64,000 nucleotides of DNA, taken from JANYJZ01 sp964523395 (lineage in GTDB: Bacteria; Bacteroidota; Ignavibacteria; UBA10030; SZUA-254). The notes under the pieces are model-generated. The model searched no databases. It was not told the origin of the DNA and worked only from the letters and a program-made list of their open reading frames with translations. The stretch spans positions 409,052 to 473,051 of the forward strand of contig CAZFXS010000001.1 in the NCBI GenBank assembly GCA_964523395.1, in the 5' to 3' direction. Positions 51,172-59,860 of this stretch are shown here, in pieces; the stretch's first letter is position 1, and the number at the start of each line of letters is the position of its first letter. The position numbers were made by a program, and so were the translations under genes.

Positions 51172-52836
51172 TCAGAACACCGCTGGTTCTTCGTAGACAC
51201 CGAATACTTCAGCAAGAGCGTTGCACATTTCACCGAGTGTTACATACGAACGTGTACAGTCAATAAGCCTCGGCAATAAATTAGAACCGTCCTCTCCTGC
51301 CTGCCGGAGAGCGTTGAGTGTTTCCAGAACCTTCATTTGGTCGCGGCTCGCGCGGACTTCGGCAAGTCGTTTTTTCTGTTTCACTTCGACTTCAGGTGAA
51401 ATCAATAAAATAGGAATTTCAATCTGTTCGTTCTCTTCAACGTAATCATTGACGCCGACAATGATTTTCTCTTTACGGTCAAGTTCCTGCTGATAGCGAT
51501 AAGCGGCTTCGGCAATCTCACGTTGGAAGAATCCCGCTTCAATAGCCGGAATAACCCCGCCAAGCGAGTCGATTTTCTCAAAATATGCTTCAGCTTCTTT
51601 CTCCATCTTATCAGTTAAGGCTTCAACAAAATAGCTTCCTGCCAGGGGATCAATGGTGTTCGTCACCCCGATCTCGTGAGCGATAATTTGCTGTGTCCGA
51701 AGGGCAATCTTTACCGCCTTTTCAGATGGCAGCGCTAGCGTTTCATCCATTGAGTTTGTATGGAGTGACTGTGTCCCTCCCAATACACCTGCAAGTGCCT
51801 CATAAGCAGTTCTGACAATATTATTTTCGGGTTGCTGGGCAGTGAGTGTGCATCCTGCAGTTTGCGTATGAAAGCGGAGCATCCACGACCGGGGATTTTT
51901 TGCTCCGTATTTATTCTTCATGCGTCGGGCATAAATTCTTCTTGCCGCCCGGAATTTTGCAATCTCCTCAAAGAAATCAAGATGTGAATTAAAGAAAAAG
52001 GAAAGCCGTGGTGCGAAATCATCGACGTCCAATCCCTTTTTAATACCTGCTTCTACGTAAGCGAAACCGTCCGCAAGTGTAAACGCCAGTTCCTGAACAG
52101 ACGTAGAACCGGCTTCACGTATATGATAACCGCTTACTGAAATAGGATTCCATTGCGGCATCTCCTTCGTGCAATACTCGAACATATCTGTAATGATGCG
52201 CATGGATGGATGAGGCGGGTAAATCCATTCCTTCTGTGCAATATATTCTTTAAGGATATCCGCCTGTATTGTGCCGCGTAATTGGCTTGGCTTTGCTCCT
52301 TGCTGCTGAGCTACCACGACATAGAAAGCGAGCAGCATTGCGGAAGGTGCGTTGATTGTCATCGAAGTGGAAATGTCGGCAAGCTTGATACCCTTAAACA
52401 AAATCTCCATATCGGCAAGAGAACTTACTGCTACACCACAGATTCCGACCTCTCCTTCAGAAAGAGGATCATCGGCATCTCGCCCCATCAGTGTCGGAAG
52501 ATCGAAGGCAACGGATAGTCCGGTCTGACCATGACTTAACAAATAATGATAACGTTCATTTGTATCTTCAGGTGTACCAAAACCGGCAAACTGGCGCATG
52601 GTCCACATCTTCCCGCGGTACATGTTATGGTGAATGCCGCGGGTATACGGAAATTCACCCGGAAAGCCGATATCACTCAAATAATTCAGATGTGAAACAT
52701 CTTCCGGCGTGTACAACATTTCGATCGGTTCACCGGAAACAGTGGTAAACTTGATTGGGAGGGTTTTTAGTTTATCGGCTTTTTCCCGCCAATCCTTTTT
52801 GGCTGTCGCTGTTTCGTTGTTCCCGTTAAGATTCAT
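51172..52836 (-). CDS. Acyl-CoA mutase large subunit, isobutyryl-CoA mutase-like active site
   Basis: A B12-dependent CoA mutase catalytic chain of 554 residues from the ATG at 52836, with the substrate (TIM-barrel) domain only; the B12-binding subunit must be encoded elsewhere. General motifs are intact: MWTMRQFAGFGTPEDTN, GLSVAFDLPTLMGRDADDP, and SVSGYHIREAG with His238 (His244 in the Propionibacterium enzyme). The two residues that set the substrate differ from methylmalonyl-CoA mutase: Tyr89 is Phe83 here and Arg207 is Gln201, with the 118-residue spacing preserved. Phe/Gln is the isobutyryl-CoA mutase pair. PTLMGRD is also typical of that group. Likely isobutyryl-/n-butyryl-CoA or a related unbranched/branched acyl pair, not methylmalonyl-CoA. 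Confidence 0.88.
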   Translation of the reverse strand: MNLNGNNETATAKKDWREKADKLKTLPIKFTTVSGEPIEMLYTPEDVSHLNYLSDIGFPGEFPYTRGIHHNMYRGKMWTMRQFAGFGTPEDTNERYHYLLSHGQTGLSVAFDLPTLMGRDADDPLSEGEVGICGVAVSSLADMEILFKGIKLADISTSMTINAPSAMLLAFYVVVAQQQGAKPSQLRGTIQADILKEYIAQKEWIYPPHPSMRIITDMFEYCTKEMPQWNPISVSGYHIREAGSTSVQELAFTLADGFAYVEAGIKKGLDVDDFAPRLSFFFNSHLDFFEEIAKFRAARRIYARRMKNKYGAKNPRSWMLRFHTQTAGCTLTAQQPENNIVRTAYEALAGVLGGTQSLHTNSMDETLALPSEKAVKIALRTQQIIAHEIGVTNTIDPLAGSYFVEALTDKMEKEAEAYFEKIDSLGGVIPAIEAGFFQREIAEAAYRYQQELDRKEKIIVGVNDYVEENEQIEIPILLISPEVEVKQKKRLAEVRASRDQMKVLETLNALRQAGEDGSNLLPRLIDCTRSYVTLGEMCNALAEVFGVYEEPAVF

Positions 52837-52904
52837 ACCATATTCCAAATAGTTCGTTGTAGGTTAAGCTTTGCCAAGATACTAATTCTCATATTCTTTT
52901 CAAA

Positions 52905-52945
52905 GCCTTATAAAACAACAAAGGCAGACCAAAAGCCTGCCTTTG
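52905..52945 (-). terminator. Terminator of the sulfurtransferase gene
   Basis: Stem AAAGGCAG/CTGCCTTT (52920-52927, 52937-52944), then TGTTGTTTTA on the minus strand. It ends the sulfurtransferase transcript before the mutase gene. Confidence 0.7.
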
Positions 52946-52967
52946 CTCATGCTAATATGCAATCAAT

Positions 52968-53864
52968 CTATTTTTGTGCATTTTTCTTCTCAGGAAGGAC
53001 AACAGGAAGGTCAGTTCTTCCACTCCACTCGTCAAATGAACCATCATACAGACTCGCATTGTATCCAAGATATTTTGCAGTAAAATACACCATGCTGGCG
53101 GTTTGTCCGATATGGCAATACGTTACAATACTACTGTTCTCCTTCACACCGGCTTTTGAAAACATTTCTTTGAGCTTTTCCTTTGGGAGCATTCTGTTTG
53201 TTGAATCAACCATATTGGCAAAGTAGAGGTTGATGGCACTTGGAATATGGCCCGATCTGGCCATGCCGTTGGGAGTTGTTCCGTCGTAAAATCCTGGAGC
53301 CCGTGCGTCGACAATGGTAATGTTGTCTTTTGAAATACTGGCATTTACTTCCTCAGCATTGACAATAACACTATTTTTCACTTTAGGGGTGAATGATGAT
53401 CTTTTCACCACGGGAGTTTCAGTTGAAACAGGCTTGCCTTCTGCCTTCCATGCATCAAAACCTCCGTCCAGAATTGATATTTGACCGCCAAGACCCATGT
53501 ACTCCAATGTAAGAAACATACGGGCTACAGGGCTGACATTTCCGTTAACACCGCTTAATACTATTCTAGAATTATTTGAAATACCTAACGCTTCAAGTGT
53601 TGTATCTATAGCGCTTACAGGTAGCATTTGATATGCTAAATCAGGATTTGATTGAACTACCCATCCCGGCCAAAGATAACGCGCACCGGGGATATGGCCG
53701 GCAGTATAATCTCGTCTCCCTCCCGCCACATGTAAAATCACCAGTCCTTCGTCATTAATATGCTGTGAAAGCCACTCTGTTGAAACAAGAATACTTTCGC
53801 TTTGGGCTAATACAGAAGTCGCGCTGAAAATAGCCAATATGATAAAAAGAATGCACTTCCTCAT
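52968..53864 (-). CDS. Exported two-domain rhodanese-like sulfurtransferase
   Basis: Transfers sulfur from thiosulfate or 3-mercaptopyruvate to a thiol. 298 residues from the ATG at 53864, which has GAGGATC nine bases upstream; a signal peptide (MRKCILFIILAIFSATSVLAQ) follows, so the protein is periplasmic. The first rhodanese domain lacks a cysteine at the active-site loop (VLSGVNGNVSP), as in typical two-domain enzymes. The second has it: VTYCHIGQTASMVYF. VDARAPGFYDG is the domain motif. Earlier ATGs would add up to 26 residues without a ribosome-binding site. Bounded downstream by a terminator. Confidence 0.88.
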   Translation of the reverse strand: MRKCILFIILAIFSATSVLAQSESILVSTEWLSQHINDEGLVILHVAGGRRDYTAGHIPGARYLWPGWVVQSNPDLAYQMLPVSAIDTTLEALGISNNSRIVLSGVNGNVSPVARMFLTLEYMGLGGQISILDGGFDAWKAEGKPVSTETPVVKRSSFTPKVKNSVIVNAEEVNASISKDNITIVDARAPGFYDGTTPNGMARSGHIPSAINLYFANMVDSTNRMLPKEKLKEMFSKAGVKENSSIVTYCHIGQTASMVYFTAKYLGYNASLYDGSFDEWSGRTDLPVVLPEKKNAQK

Positions 53865-53964
53865 AATTAAGATCCTCATGTATAGGAAAATATTGGAATA
53901 AAGCTGCAAAGAGATATACGATTTAAGGAGAAGATGTTTCAACGTAAGGAATTACGTTAAAGGA

Positions 53965-55800
53965 TTACGATGTCCGTCCAAAACGCCTGTCAAGCTCTGC
54001 CAGGGAAAGAGTCATCATAACCGGTCGACCGTGAGGACACACAAACGGCACTTCTGTGGCAAATAACTGGTCCAGCAATGAACGCATTTCCGGTTCGTTT
54101 AGCGGATCTCCCGCCTTAACCGCTGCCTTGCACGAATACGTTTTAGCAAGCTTCTCGCGCGGTTCAAGCTTAATGCTTTGTTCATCCTGTTTGAAAAGAT
54201 CAAGCATATTTTGGAGTATAGTTGACTCATCACCCGGCTTGACATCAATAGGTACACCATCAAGCATGATAACATTTTTACCGAATACTTTTAATGTAAA
54301 TCCTAAGCTCTCAAATGAAGGAATAAGCTGCTGAATCAGTGCGATGTCACCCGGAGAAAATTCGATTGTATGGGGAAACAGAAGCTGTTGCGTCTTAGAA
54401 TGATTATCGGCAAACCGTGCTACGGCCCGTTCATAGAGAACACGCTCATGTGCGGCATGTTGGTCGATGACCATAAGCCCCTGGCGCGTGGGAATAATGA
54501 TATATTTATTATGAAGTTGCCAGACAGGTAAGGCTTCACGTTGTTCCGGAATTGATGGCGTTTGTTCAGAGGATATTCCTGAAGGCTTTGCTGTGTCAAA
54601 CGTCTCTTCAATATGCTGTTGGAAAGAAAGCGGCTCAGAATCGGGAGCATACTCTTTCTGTCTTACAATATCTCCCTGGCTTTCACCGCGTTTCAGGAGA
54701 TCCTGCCAGTTAGTTACGCGCTGCCCCACAGGACGTTCAGCCGGATTAAAACGCAACGATGATGTTGTTGGAGTTGCAATATCCTGTCTCATCTCTACGG
54801 CGGGTATTAAATTCTGACCGGATAGTGCCCTTCTCACCGCAGAAAGAATAAACTTGTAGATAGACGATTCATCTTCAAATTTTACTTCCATCTTTGAGGG
54901 ATGGACATTAACATCCACTTTCGTAGGATGAAGAGATAATGAAAGGATAAAAAAAGGAAAACTTCCCTTCTCCAACAGATGTTCATACGCCTGGAACACC
55001 GCATGATTGACGGCCCGGCTAATGATGTAGCGGCCATTCAGAAATAAATATTGCTCAATTCTCGATTTCCGCGCAAAGTCGGGTTTTCCGAGAAAACCTG
55101 AAACGCGGAACAGATCATTTTCTTCCTCAAAATAAAACAGCGTTGAGGTTAACTTTTCTCCGAAGATCTCTTTAACGCGTTCCTCGCGCGATTGAGGCCT
55201 GAGTTTAAGCAGTTGTTCATCGTTACTGTACATTGTTACATAAAGCTCGGGATGGGAAATCGCGGCACGCTGAACAATATCAAAAATGTGCTTAAACTCG
55301 GTGTTTGTTGATTTGAGGAAATTCCGCCGCGCGGGAGTATTATAAAAAAGGTTCTTCACGGAAATAGAGGTGCCGACAGGTGTCGATACATCGGAAATGT
55401 CCATAACGATACCTCCCTCGATCCGGACAGCAGTGCCGGATGCTTCTGATTCCCTCCTCGTTTTTAATTCGACCTGTGAAACAGCAGCAATGGATGCCAA
55501 CGCTTCACCCCTGAAGCCAAGGGTCTTAATATTTACTAAATCCTCATAACTCGAGATTTTACTTGTTGCGTGCCTTTCAAACGCTAGTGACGCATCTTCG
55601 GGGCCCATACCAACACCATCGTCAACAATCTGAATGAGTTGTTTCCCGGCATCCTTGATAATAACAGTAAGCGATCGTGCGTTTGCATCGATCGCATTTT
55701 CGATCAATTCTTTTACAGCTGACGCAGGCCGCTGAATGACTTCTCCCGCCGCTATTTTGTTCGCAAGTGTTTGAGGTAATATTTTTATGATCGAAGCCAT
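53965..55800 (-). CDS. mutL: DNA mismatch repair protein MutL (endonuclease type)
   Basis: An ATPase that links MutS to strand incision. The 611-residue protein has all four GHKL motifs: ELIENAIDANA, DDGVGM, TLGFRGEALASI and ATSKISSYEDL. The C-terminal domain has the metal motif DQHAAHERVLYE starting at residue 446, plus SCKAAVKAGD and CPHGRPVM, so the nuclease site is intact, as in organisms without MutH. Spacing to the epimerase gene upstream is two bases. Confidence 0.96.
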   Translation of the reverse strand: MASIIKILPQTLANKIAAGEVIQRPASAVKELIENAIDANARSLTVIIKDAGKQLIQIVDDGVGMGPEDASLAFERHATSKISSYEDLVNIKTLGFRGEALASIAAVSQVELKTRRESEASGTAVRIEGGIVMDISDVSTPVGTSISVKNLFYNTPARRNFLKSTNTEFKHIFDIVQRAAISHPELYVTMYSNDEQLLKLRPQSREERVKEIFGEKLTSTLFYFEEENDLFRVSGFLGKPDFARKSRIEQYLFLNGRYIISRAVNHAVFQAYEHLLEKGSFPFFILSLSLHPTKVDVNVHPSKMEVKFEDESSIYKFILSAVRRALSGQNLIPAVEMRQDIATPTTSSLRFNPAERPVGQRVTNWQDLLKRGESQGDIVRQKEYAPDSEPLSFQQHIEETFDTAKPSGISSEQTPSIPEQREALPVWQLHNKYIIIPTRQGLMVIDQHAAHERVLYERAVARFADNHSKTQQLLFPHTIEFSPGDIALIQQLIPSFESLGFTLKVFGKNVIMLDGVPIDVKPGDESTILQNMLDLFKQDEQSIKLEPREKLAKTYSCKAAVKAGDPLNEPEMRSLLDQLFATEVPFVCPHGRPVMMTLSLAELDRRFGRTS

Positions 55801-55802
55801 AG

Positions 55803-56816
55803 TTACAAACGATGGACCCCAAGTCCGGGCAGATCGTTTAAGAGAAGCTTTCCGTGCGACAGACCAATCCCGGTAAACGGATCATTCGTAATAAGGACAT
55901 TCCCGTCAAGATCCGCGTAATCGACTAACGGAGAAAGCTGTGCTGCCGCTGCAATCGCCACGGAGCTTTCAATCATGCACCCAAGCATTATTTTCATGTT
56001 TAACGCCTTTGCGGTATGAATCATACGCATCGCTTCACGCAGCCCGGTGCATTTCATCAGTTTGATATTAATGCCGTCGAATACACCATCTAATGATGAC
56101 AAATCGCTCAATCCTTTCACGCTCTCATCGGCAATCAGCGGAATATGGACCTGTTCGCGCAGCCATGCTATGCCATCAGGGTTCGAGGCCGGAAGTGGCT
56201 GCTCAACAAACTCGACTCCCTGCTCTTCCAGCCAGAGAATCTTATCCCTTGCCTGTTCTTTCGATTTCCATCCCTCATTTGCATCAACACGGAGAACTTT
56301 ATCTGTAACACGCCGGATTGTCTTGATAATTTCTTCGTCATTCGGGACGCCAACTTTCACTTTCAATATCGGGTATTGTTCAGCCTCCTTTACTTTTTGC
56401 TCGATAAGCTGGAGAGAATCAATACCGATTGTAAATGATGTCACGGGCGTTTTTGCTTTTTCAAGCCCCCACATTTTCCAGAGCGGGATACCGAGTTTTT
56501 TTCCTATCCAATCATGAAAGGCAATGTCGATAGCCGCTTTCGCCGATGTGTTACCCTTTGCAAGAGCATGAACATGGTTAAGTATCTCTTCAACTTGAAA
56601 CGGTTCCTGAAATCGGGAAAGGTCTATTTTTTTCAAAAATGCAACGACAGAATCCCGGGTTTCCTGGTACCGTTCTGAAGGTGCAGACTCACCGTATCCG
56701 ATAATTCCGTCGTGCTCAAGTTCTACCAGTATACATGGCTCTATATCCCGTGAACTGCGGGCGATGGTGAACGTATGCCGCAATGAAAGGTCATATGATG
56801 CAAACGATAGCTTCAT
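55803..56816 (-). CDS. Dipeptide epimerase (enolase superfamily, Ala-Glu epimerase type)
   Basis: Epimerises the C-terminal residue of dipeptides such as L-Ala-D-Glu from murein turnover. 337 residues. The muconate-lactonizing subgroup motifs are present: ILKVKVGV (KxK), DANEGW, EQPLPA, ADESV and NIKLMKCTG. The DLDG motif near the C-terminus (the DxD that binds the dipeptide amino group) supports dipeptide specificity. It overlaps the start of ftsY's stop by four bases and precedes mutL by two, so the three are cotranscribed. Confidence 0.87.
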   Translation of the reverse strand: MKLSFASYDLSLRHTFTIARSSRDIEPCILVELEHDGIIGYGESAPSERYQETRDSVVAFLKKIDLSRFQEPFQVEEILNHVHALAKGNTSAKAAIDIAFHDWIGKKLGIPLWKMWGLEKAKTPVTSFTIGIDSLQLIEQKVKEAEQYPILKVKVGVPNDEEIIKTIRRVTDKVLRVDANEGWKSKEQARDKILWLEEQGVEFVEQPLPASNPDGIAWLREQVHIPLIADESVKGLSDLSSLDGVFDGINIKLMKCTGLREAMRMIHTAKALNMKIMLGCMIESSVAIAAAAQLSPLVDYADLDGNVLITNDPFTGIGLSHGKLLLNDLPGLGVHRL

Positions 56817-57763
56817 TTCTCAAACAATGCTTCTACAAATGCTTTTTTGTCAAACGGTTGGAGATCGTCAATTTGCTCGCCAACACCGATGAATTTTACA
56901 GGGATGTTCAGTTCATGACTGATCCCAAGTACGACTCCTCCTTTTGCGGTTCCGTCAAGTTTTGTCAGAACCAAACCGGAAACGCCGACAGCCGCAGTGA
57001 ACTGTTTTGCCTGCTGGATGGCATTTTGACCTGTCGAGGCGTCAAGCACAAGGAAGATTTCATGTGGTGCCTGAGGGGAAAGTTTTTGAAGCACTCGCTT
57101 AATTTTTTTCAATTCCTCCATTAAATTCACTTTTGTGTGAAGCCGCCCCGCCGTATCGATAATCATGACATCGGTATTGTGCGCTATCGCGGAAGATAAC
57201 GCATCATAAGCAACAGCTGCCGGATCTGCACCGTGAGATTGGCGAATAATTTCCACGCCTGCGCGCTGCGCCCAGATTTCCAGCTGTTCGTTCGCCGCCG
57301 CGCGGAACGTATCCGCAGCCGCAATCACGACATTGTTGCCGGCAGTCTTATAATTATGTGCCAGCTTTCCGATGGTTGTCGTTTTACCTACTCCATTGAC
57401 ACCGACCACCATGATGACATGCGGTTTGCTCCCTGAAGAAAATTTAAAGGATGAATTCTGGTCAGTTGAGCCGTTAACAAAAAGCTTTTGGATCTCTTCT
57501 CGAAGCAGATTGTCAAGTTCAGATGGGTCTTCGTACTTATCCTTTTTTACACGTTGCCGAATCCTGTCGATAATGACGGATGTTGTGGTAACGCCGACAT
57601 CTCCCCCGATGAGTACTTCTTCAAGATCTTCAATTAATTCATCATCAATTTTTGTTTTTCCGAGGAGGAGCTTCTGAACTTTGCCGAAAAGATTTTCCCT
57701 TGTTTTGGCAAGCCCTTCCTTTAATTTGCTGAATGTAAATTTGTCAAGAAATCCCATACGCAC
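56813..57763 (-). CDS. ftsY: Signal recognition particle receptor FtsY
   Basis: The SRP-receptor GTPase that delivers membrane proteins to SecYEG. 316 residues, lacking the long acidic A domain of E. coli. NG-domain motifs: G1 GVNGVGKTTTIGKLAHN, G2 DTFRAAANEQL, G3 DTAGRLHTKVNLMEEL, G4 TKLDGTAKGG, and the conserved GVGEQIDDLQPFD ending. The first residues (MGFLDKFTFSKLKEGLAKTR) match the amphipathic membrane-binding helix. It follows pgsA by four bases and precedes the epimerase. Confidence 0.96.
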   Translation of the reverse strand: MRMGFLDKFTFSKLKEGLAKTRENLFGKVQKLLLGKTKIDDELIEDLEEVLIGGDVGVTTTSVIIDRIRQRVKKDKYEDPSELDNLLREEIQKLFVNGSTDQNSSFKFSSGSKPHVIMVVGVNGVGKTTTIGKLAHNYKTAGNNVVIAAADTFRAAANEQLEIWAQRAGVEIIRQSHGADPAAVAYDALSSAIAHNTDVMIIDTAGRLHTKVNLMEELKKIKRVLQKLSPQAPHEIFLVLDASTGQNAIQQAKQFTAAVGVSGLVLTKLDGTAKGGVVLGISHELNIPVKFIGVGEQIDDLQPFDKKAFVEALFEK

Positions 57764-57767
57764 TACA

Positions 57768-58310
57768 TTAGTTGGATAAAATCGAAATAAATCTTTTACT
57801 GTAAAGTATAAATGAGAGCAGCATTATACAAACGGATGCAATGAGAAGACCGGTTTTCACTTCCGTCAGTGCTGCAGATTCGATCACGGTGACAAGAATA
57901 AAAAAGGCCGTTGTCGCTGCCGCCCATTTGCCCGCAAGATTTGACTGAAGCAGAATCCCCTTCTTGTTTTTTGCGTACATACCTCCCAGAAAAATCAGTG
58001 TGTCCCGCGCAAGCACTGCAACGACAAACCATACCGGCAGTTTTCCCTGCAGAGTTAAGATAAAAGCAACAGCACCGATCCCGATTTTATCCGCAAGCGG
58101 GTCGATAATCTTGCCGAGGTCCGTGACCTGATTGAGTTTCCTCGCGAGCATGCCGTCGAATAAATCCGTTGCTGAGGCGATGACAATAAGAATCGCGGCG
58201 TATTCCTGGTACGGAGAGGTATTTTTCCACAGAAGAACCGCAATCGGGATGACAAGGAGTACACGAAGAAAACTCAGCCCGTTGGACAGTGTCCAGAGTT
58301 TGCCCTCCAT
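57768..58310 (-). CDS. pgsA: CDP-diacylglycerol-glycerol-3-phosphate phosphatidyltransferase
   Basis: Makes phosphatidylglycerophosphate in the inner membrane. 180 residues with five hydrophobic spans. The CDP-alcohol phosphotransferase motif DLFDGMLARKLNQVTDLGKIIDPLADK (DGxxAR...Gxx(x)D...D) is complete. The N-terminal SNGLSFLRVLLVIPIAVLL is the usual opening. Between purF and ftsY in a compact run. Confidence 0.93.
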   Translation of the reverse strand: MEGKLWTLSNGLSFLRVLLVIPIAVLLWKNTSPYQEYAAILIVIASATDLFDGMLARKLNQVTDLGKIIDPLADKIGIGAVAFILTLQGKLPVWFVVAVLARDTLIFLGGMYAKNKKGILLQSNLAGKWAAATTAFFILVTVIESAALTEVKTGLLIASVCIMLLSFILYSKRFISILSN

Positions 58311-58316
58311 AGATGC

Positions 58317-59828
58317 TTACACATCATGCTCGTTTTTGAGACTGCCTTCTTCGACAGTTGTGGGATAGGAACCGCTGAAACACGCGGTGCAATATGATTG
58401 TCCGCGATCATGGGGAACAGAATCCAGAAGCTTATCAAGCGAAAGATATCCTAAGCTGTCGACGCCAAGTTCGGCGCGTATTTTTTCAACATCCCCACCG
58501 GACCAATTTGCGATCAATTCCTCCTGGCTCGGGAAATCCATACCGTAATGGCATGGGTTATGGACCGGCGGTGATGTCACTCTGAAATGAATCTCTTTTG
58601 CACCCGCATCCCTCACTAATTTTATCAGTTGCTTTGAGGTTGTTCCCCGCACTATGGAATCATCAACTATGACAACAATCTTATCCTTCAATACGCTTTT
58701 CACGGTGTTAAATTTGGTGCGGACTTTCATTTCCCTCGTATCCTGCGCAGGCTGGATAAACGTCCTGCCGACGTAGTGACTGCGTATCAAACCGATTTCA
58801 TACTTGCTGTCGTTTCCTAATTTATTGTTTTCGCTGACATAGCCAAGCGTTGCGGTGTTACTGGAATCAGGGACATTGATCACCACCACACGGCTCCTGT
58901 CATTCGCCTGGACAGGATGCTCGTTCGCAAGAGCTTTACCGAGCTTGCGGCGGACACGATCAACGCTTTCACCAAAGACACTGCTATCGGGACGAGCAAA
59001 GTACACATACTCAAAAATACAATGCCGCGGTGTGGTTGTTTTACGTTGCAGATGAAATGATTTTGCTTCTCCGGTTTGAAGTGATTCACGGTCAAACACC
59101 AATACTTCACCGGGTTCAACATCGCAGATATATTTCGCGTTGATGATATCAAATGCACAGGTTTCGGACGCAATAACAAATGAGTTTTCCAGTTTACCGA
59201 CCGCGAGGGGACGGAATCCGTATGGATCCCTTGCCGCTATTAACATATCATCGGTTAATATGGTGAGCGAAAAGGCTCCGTCCACCTGATTCAGAGCGTC
59301 TATGACCTGTCGTATTTGCCCAGGCTCTTTACTTTTAGCAATGAGATGCAGGATGATTTCTGTGTCAGAAGTCGTTTGAAATATGGTCCCGTCCGCATGA
59401 AGGCGCTGTCGCAGCTGTCTGAAATTAGTGAGATTGCCGTTATGCGCAATCGCGACGTTGCCGTCACGATAGTTTACGGTAAGCGGCTGAACATTGAGCT
59501 TGTTGTCGGCTGAACCGGTAGTTGAATAGCGGTTATGGCCGATTGCGAGATCACCGCGCAAAGTTTTTGTGAGGATGGTGTCGTCTTTAAAGACATCATT
59601 CACTAAACCGAAATCTTTATGTATATGAAAACGGTGCTTATGAGTGGCCGCATCGATTTCGGAGCTGACAATGCCGGCCCCTTCCTGTCCCCGGTGCTGC
59701 AAGGCATGAAGTCCGTAATACGTCAATAAAGCAGCCTGAGGATGGCCGAAAACGCCAAAAACACCACAGTGGTCTTTGGGTTTATCGTTTTCCTGAGTAT
59801 GAGGGTTTGGTGTTGATAAGAATTTCAT
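58317..59828 (-). CDS. purF: Amidophosphoribosyltransferase PurF, propeptide/Fe-S type
   Basis: Commits PRPP to purine synthesis by adding ammonia from glutamine. 503 residues from the ATG at 59828. The catalytic N-terminal cysteine is Cys21 in KDHCGVFGVF, so a 20-residue propeptide must be removed, as in Bacillus-type PurF. Cysteines able to hold a [4Fe-4S] cluster are in SETCAFD, NPCHYG and SYCTACFSG. The PRPP motif VVIVDDSIVRGTT is intact. A start 36 bases upstream would extend the propeptide and is less likely. It follows nadB by 32 bases. Confidence 0.95.
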   Translation of the reverse strand: MKFLSTPNPHTQENDKPKDHCGVFGVFGHPQAALLTYYGLHALQHRGQEGAGIVSSEIDAATHKHRFHIHKDFGLVNDVFKDDTILTKTLRGDLAIGHNRYSTTGSADNKLNVQPLTVNYRDGNVAIAHNGNLTNFRQLRQRLHADGTIFQTTSDTEIILHLIAKSKEPGQIRQVIDALNQVDGAFSLTILTDDMLIAARDPYGFRPLAVGKLENSFVIASETCAFDIINAKYICDVEPGEVLVFDRESLQTGEAKSFHLQRKTTTPRHCIFEYVYFARPDSSVFGESVDRVRRKLGKALANEHPVQANDRSRVVVINVPDSSNTATLGYVSENNKLGNDSKYEIGLIRSHYVGRTFIQPAQDTREMKVRTKFNTVKSVLKDKIVVIVDDSIVRGTTSKQLIKLVRDAGAKEIHFRVTSPPVHNPCHYGMDFPSQEELIANWSGGDVEKIRAELGVDSLGYLSLDKLLDSVPHDRGQSYCTACFSGSYPTTVEEGSLKNEHDV

Positions 59829-59860
59829 GCACAATAAGGTACGGAAAAAAGGTTGATATC

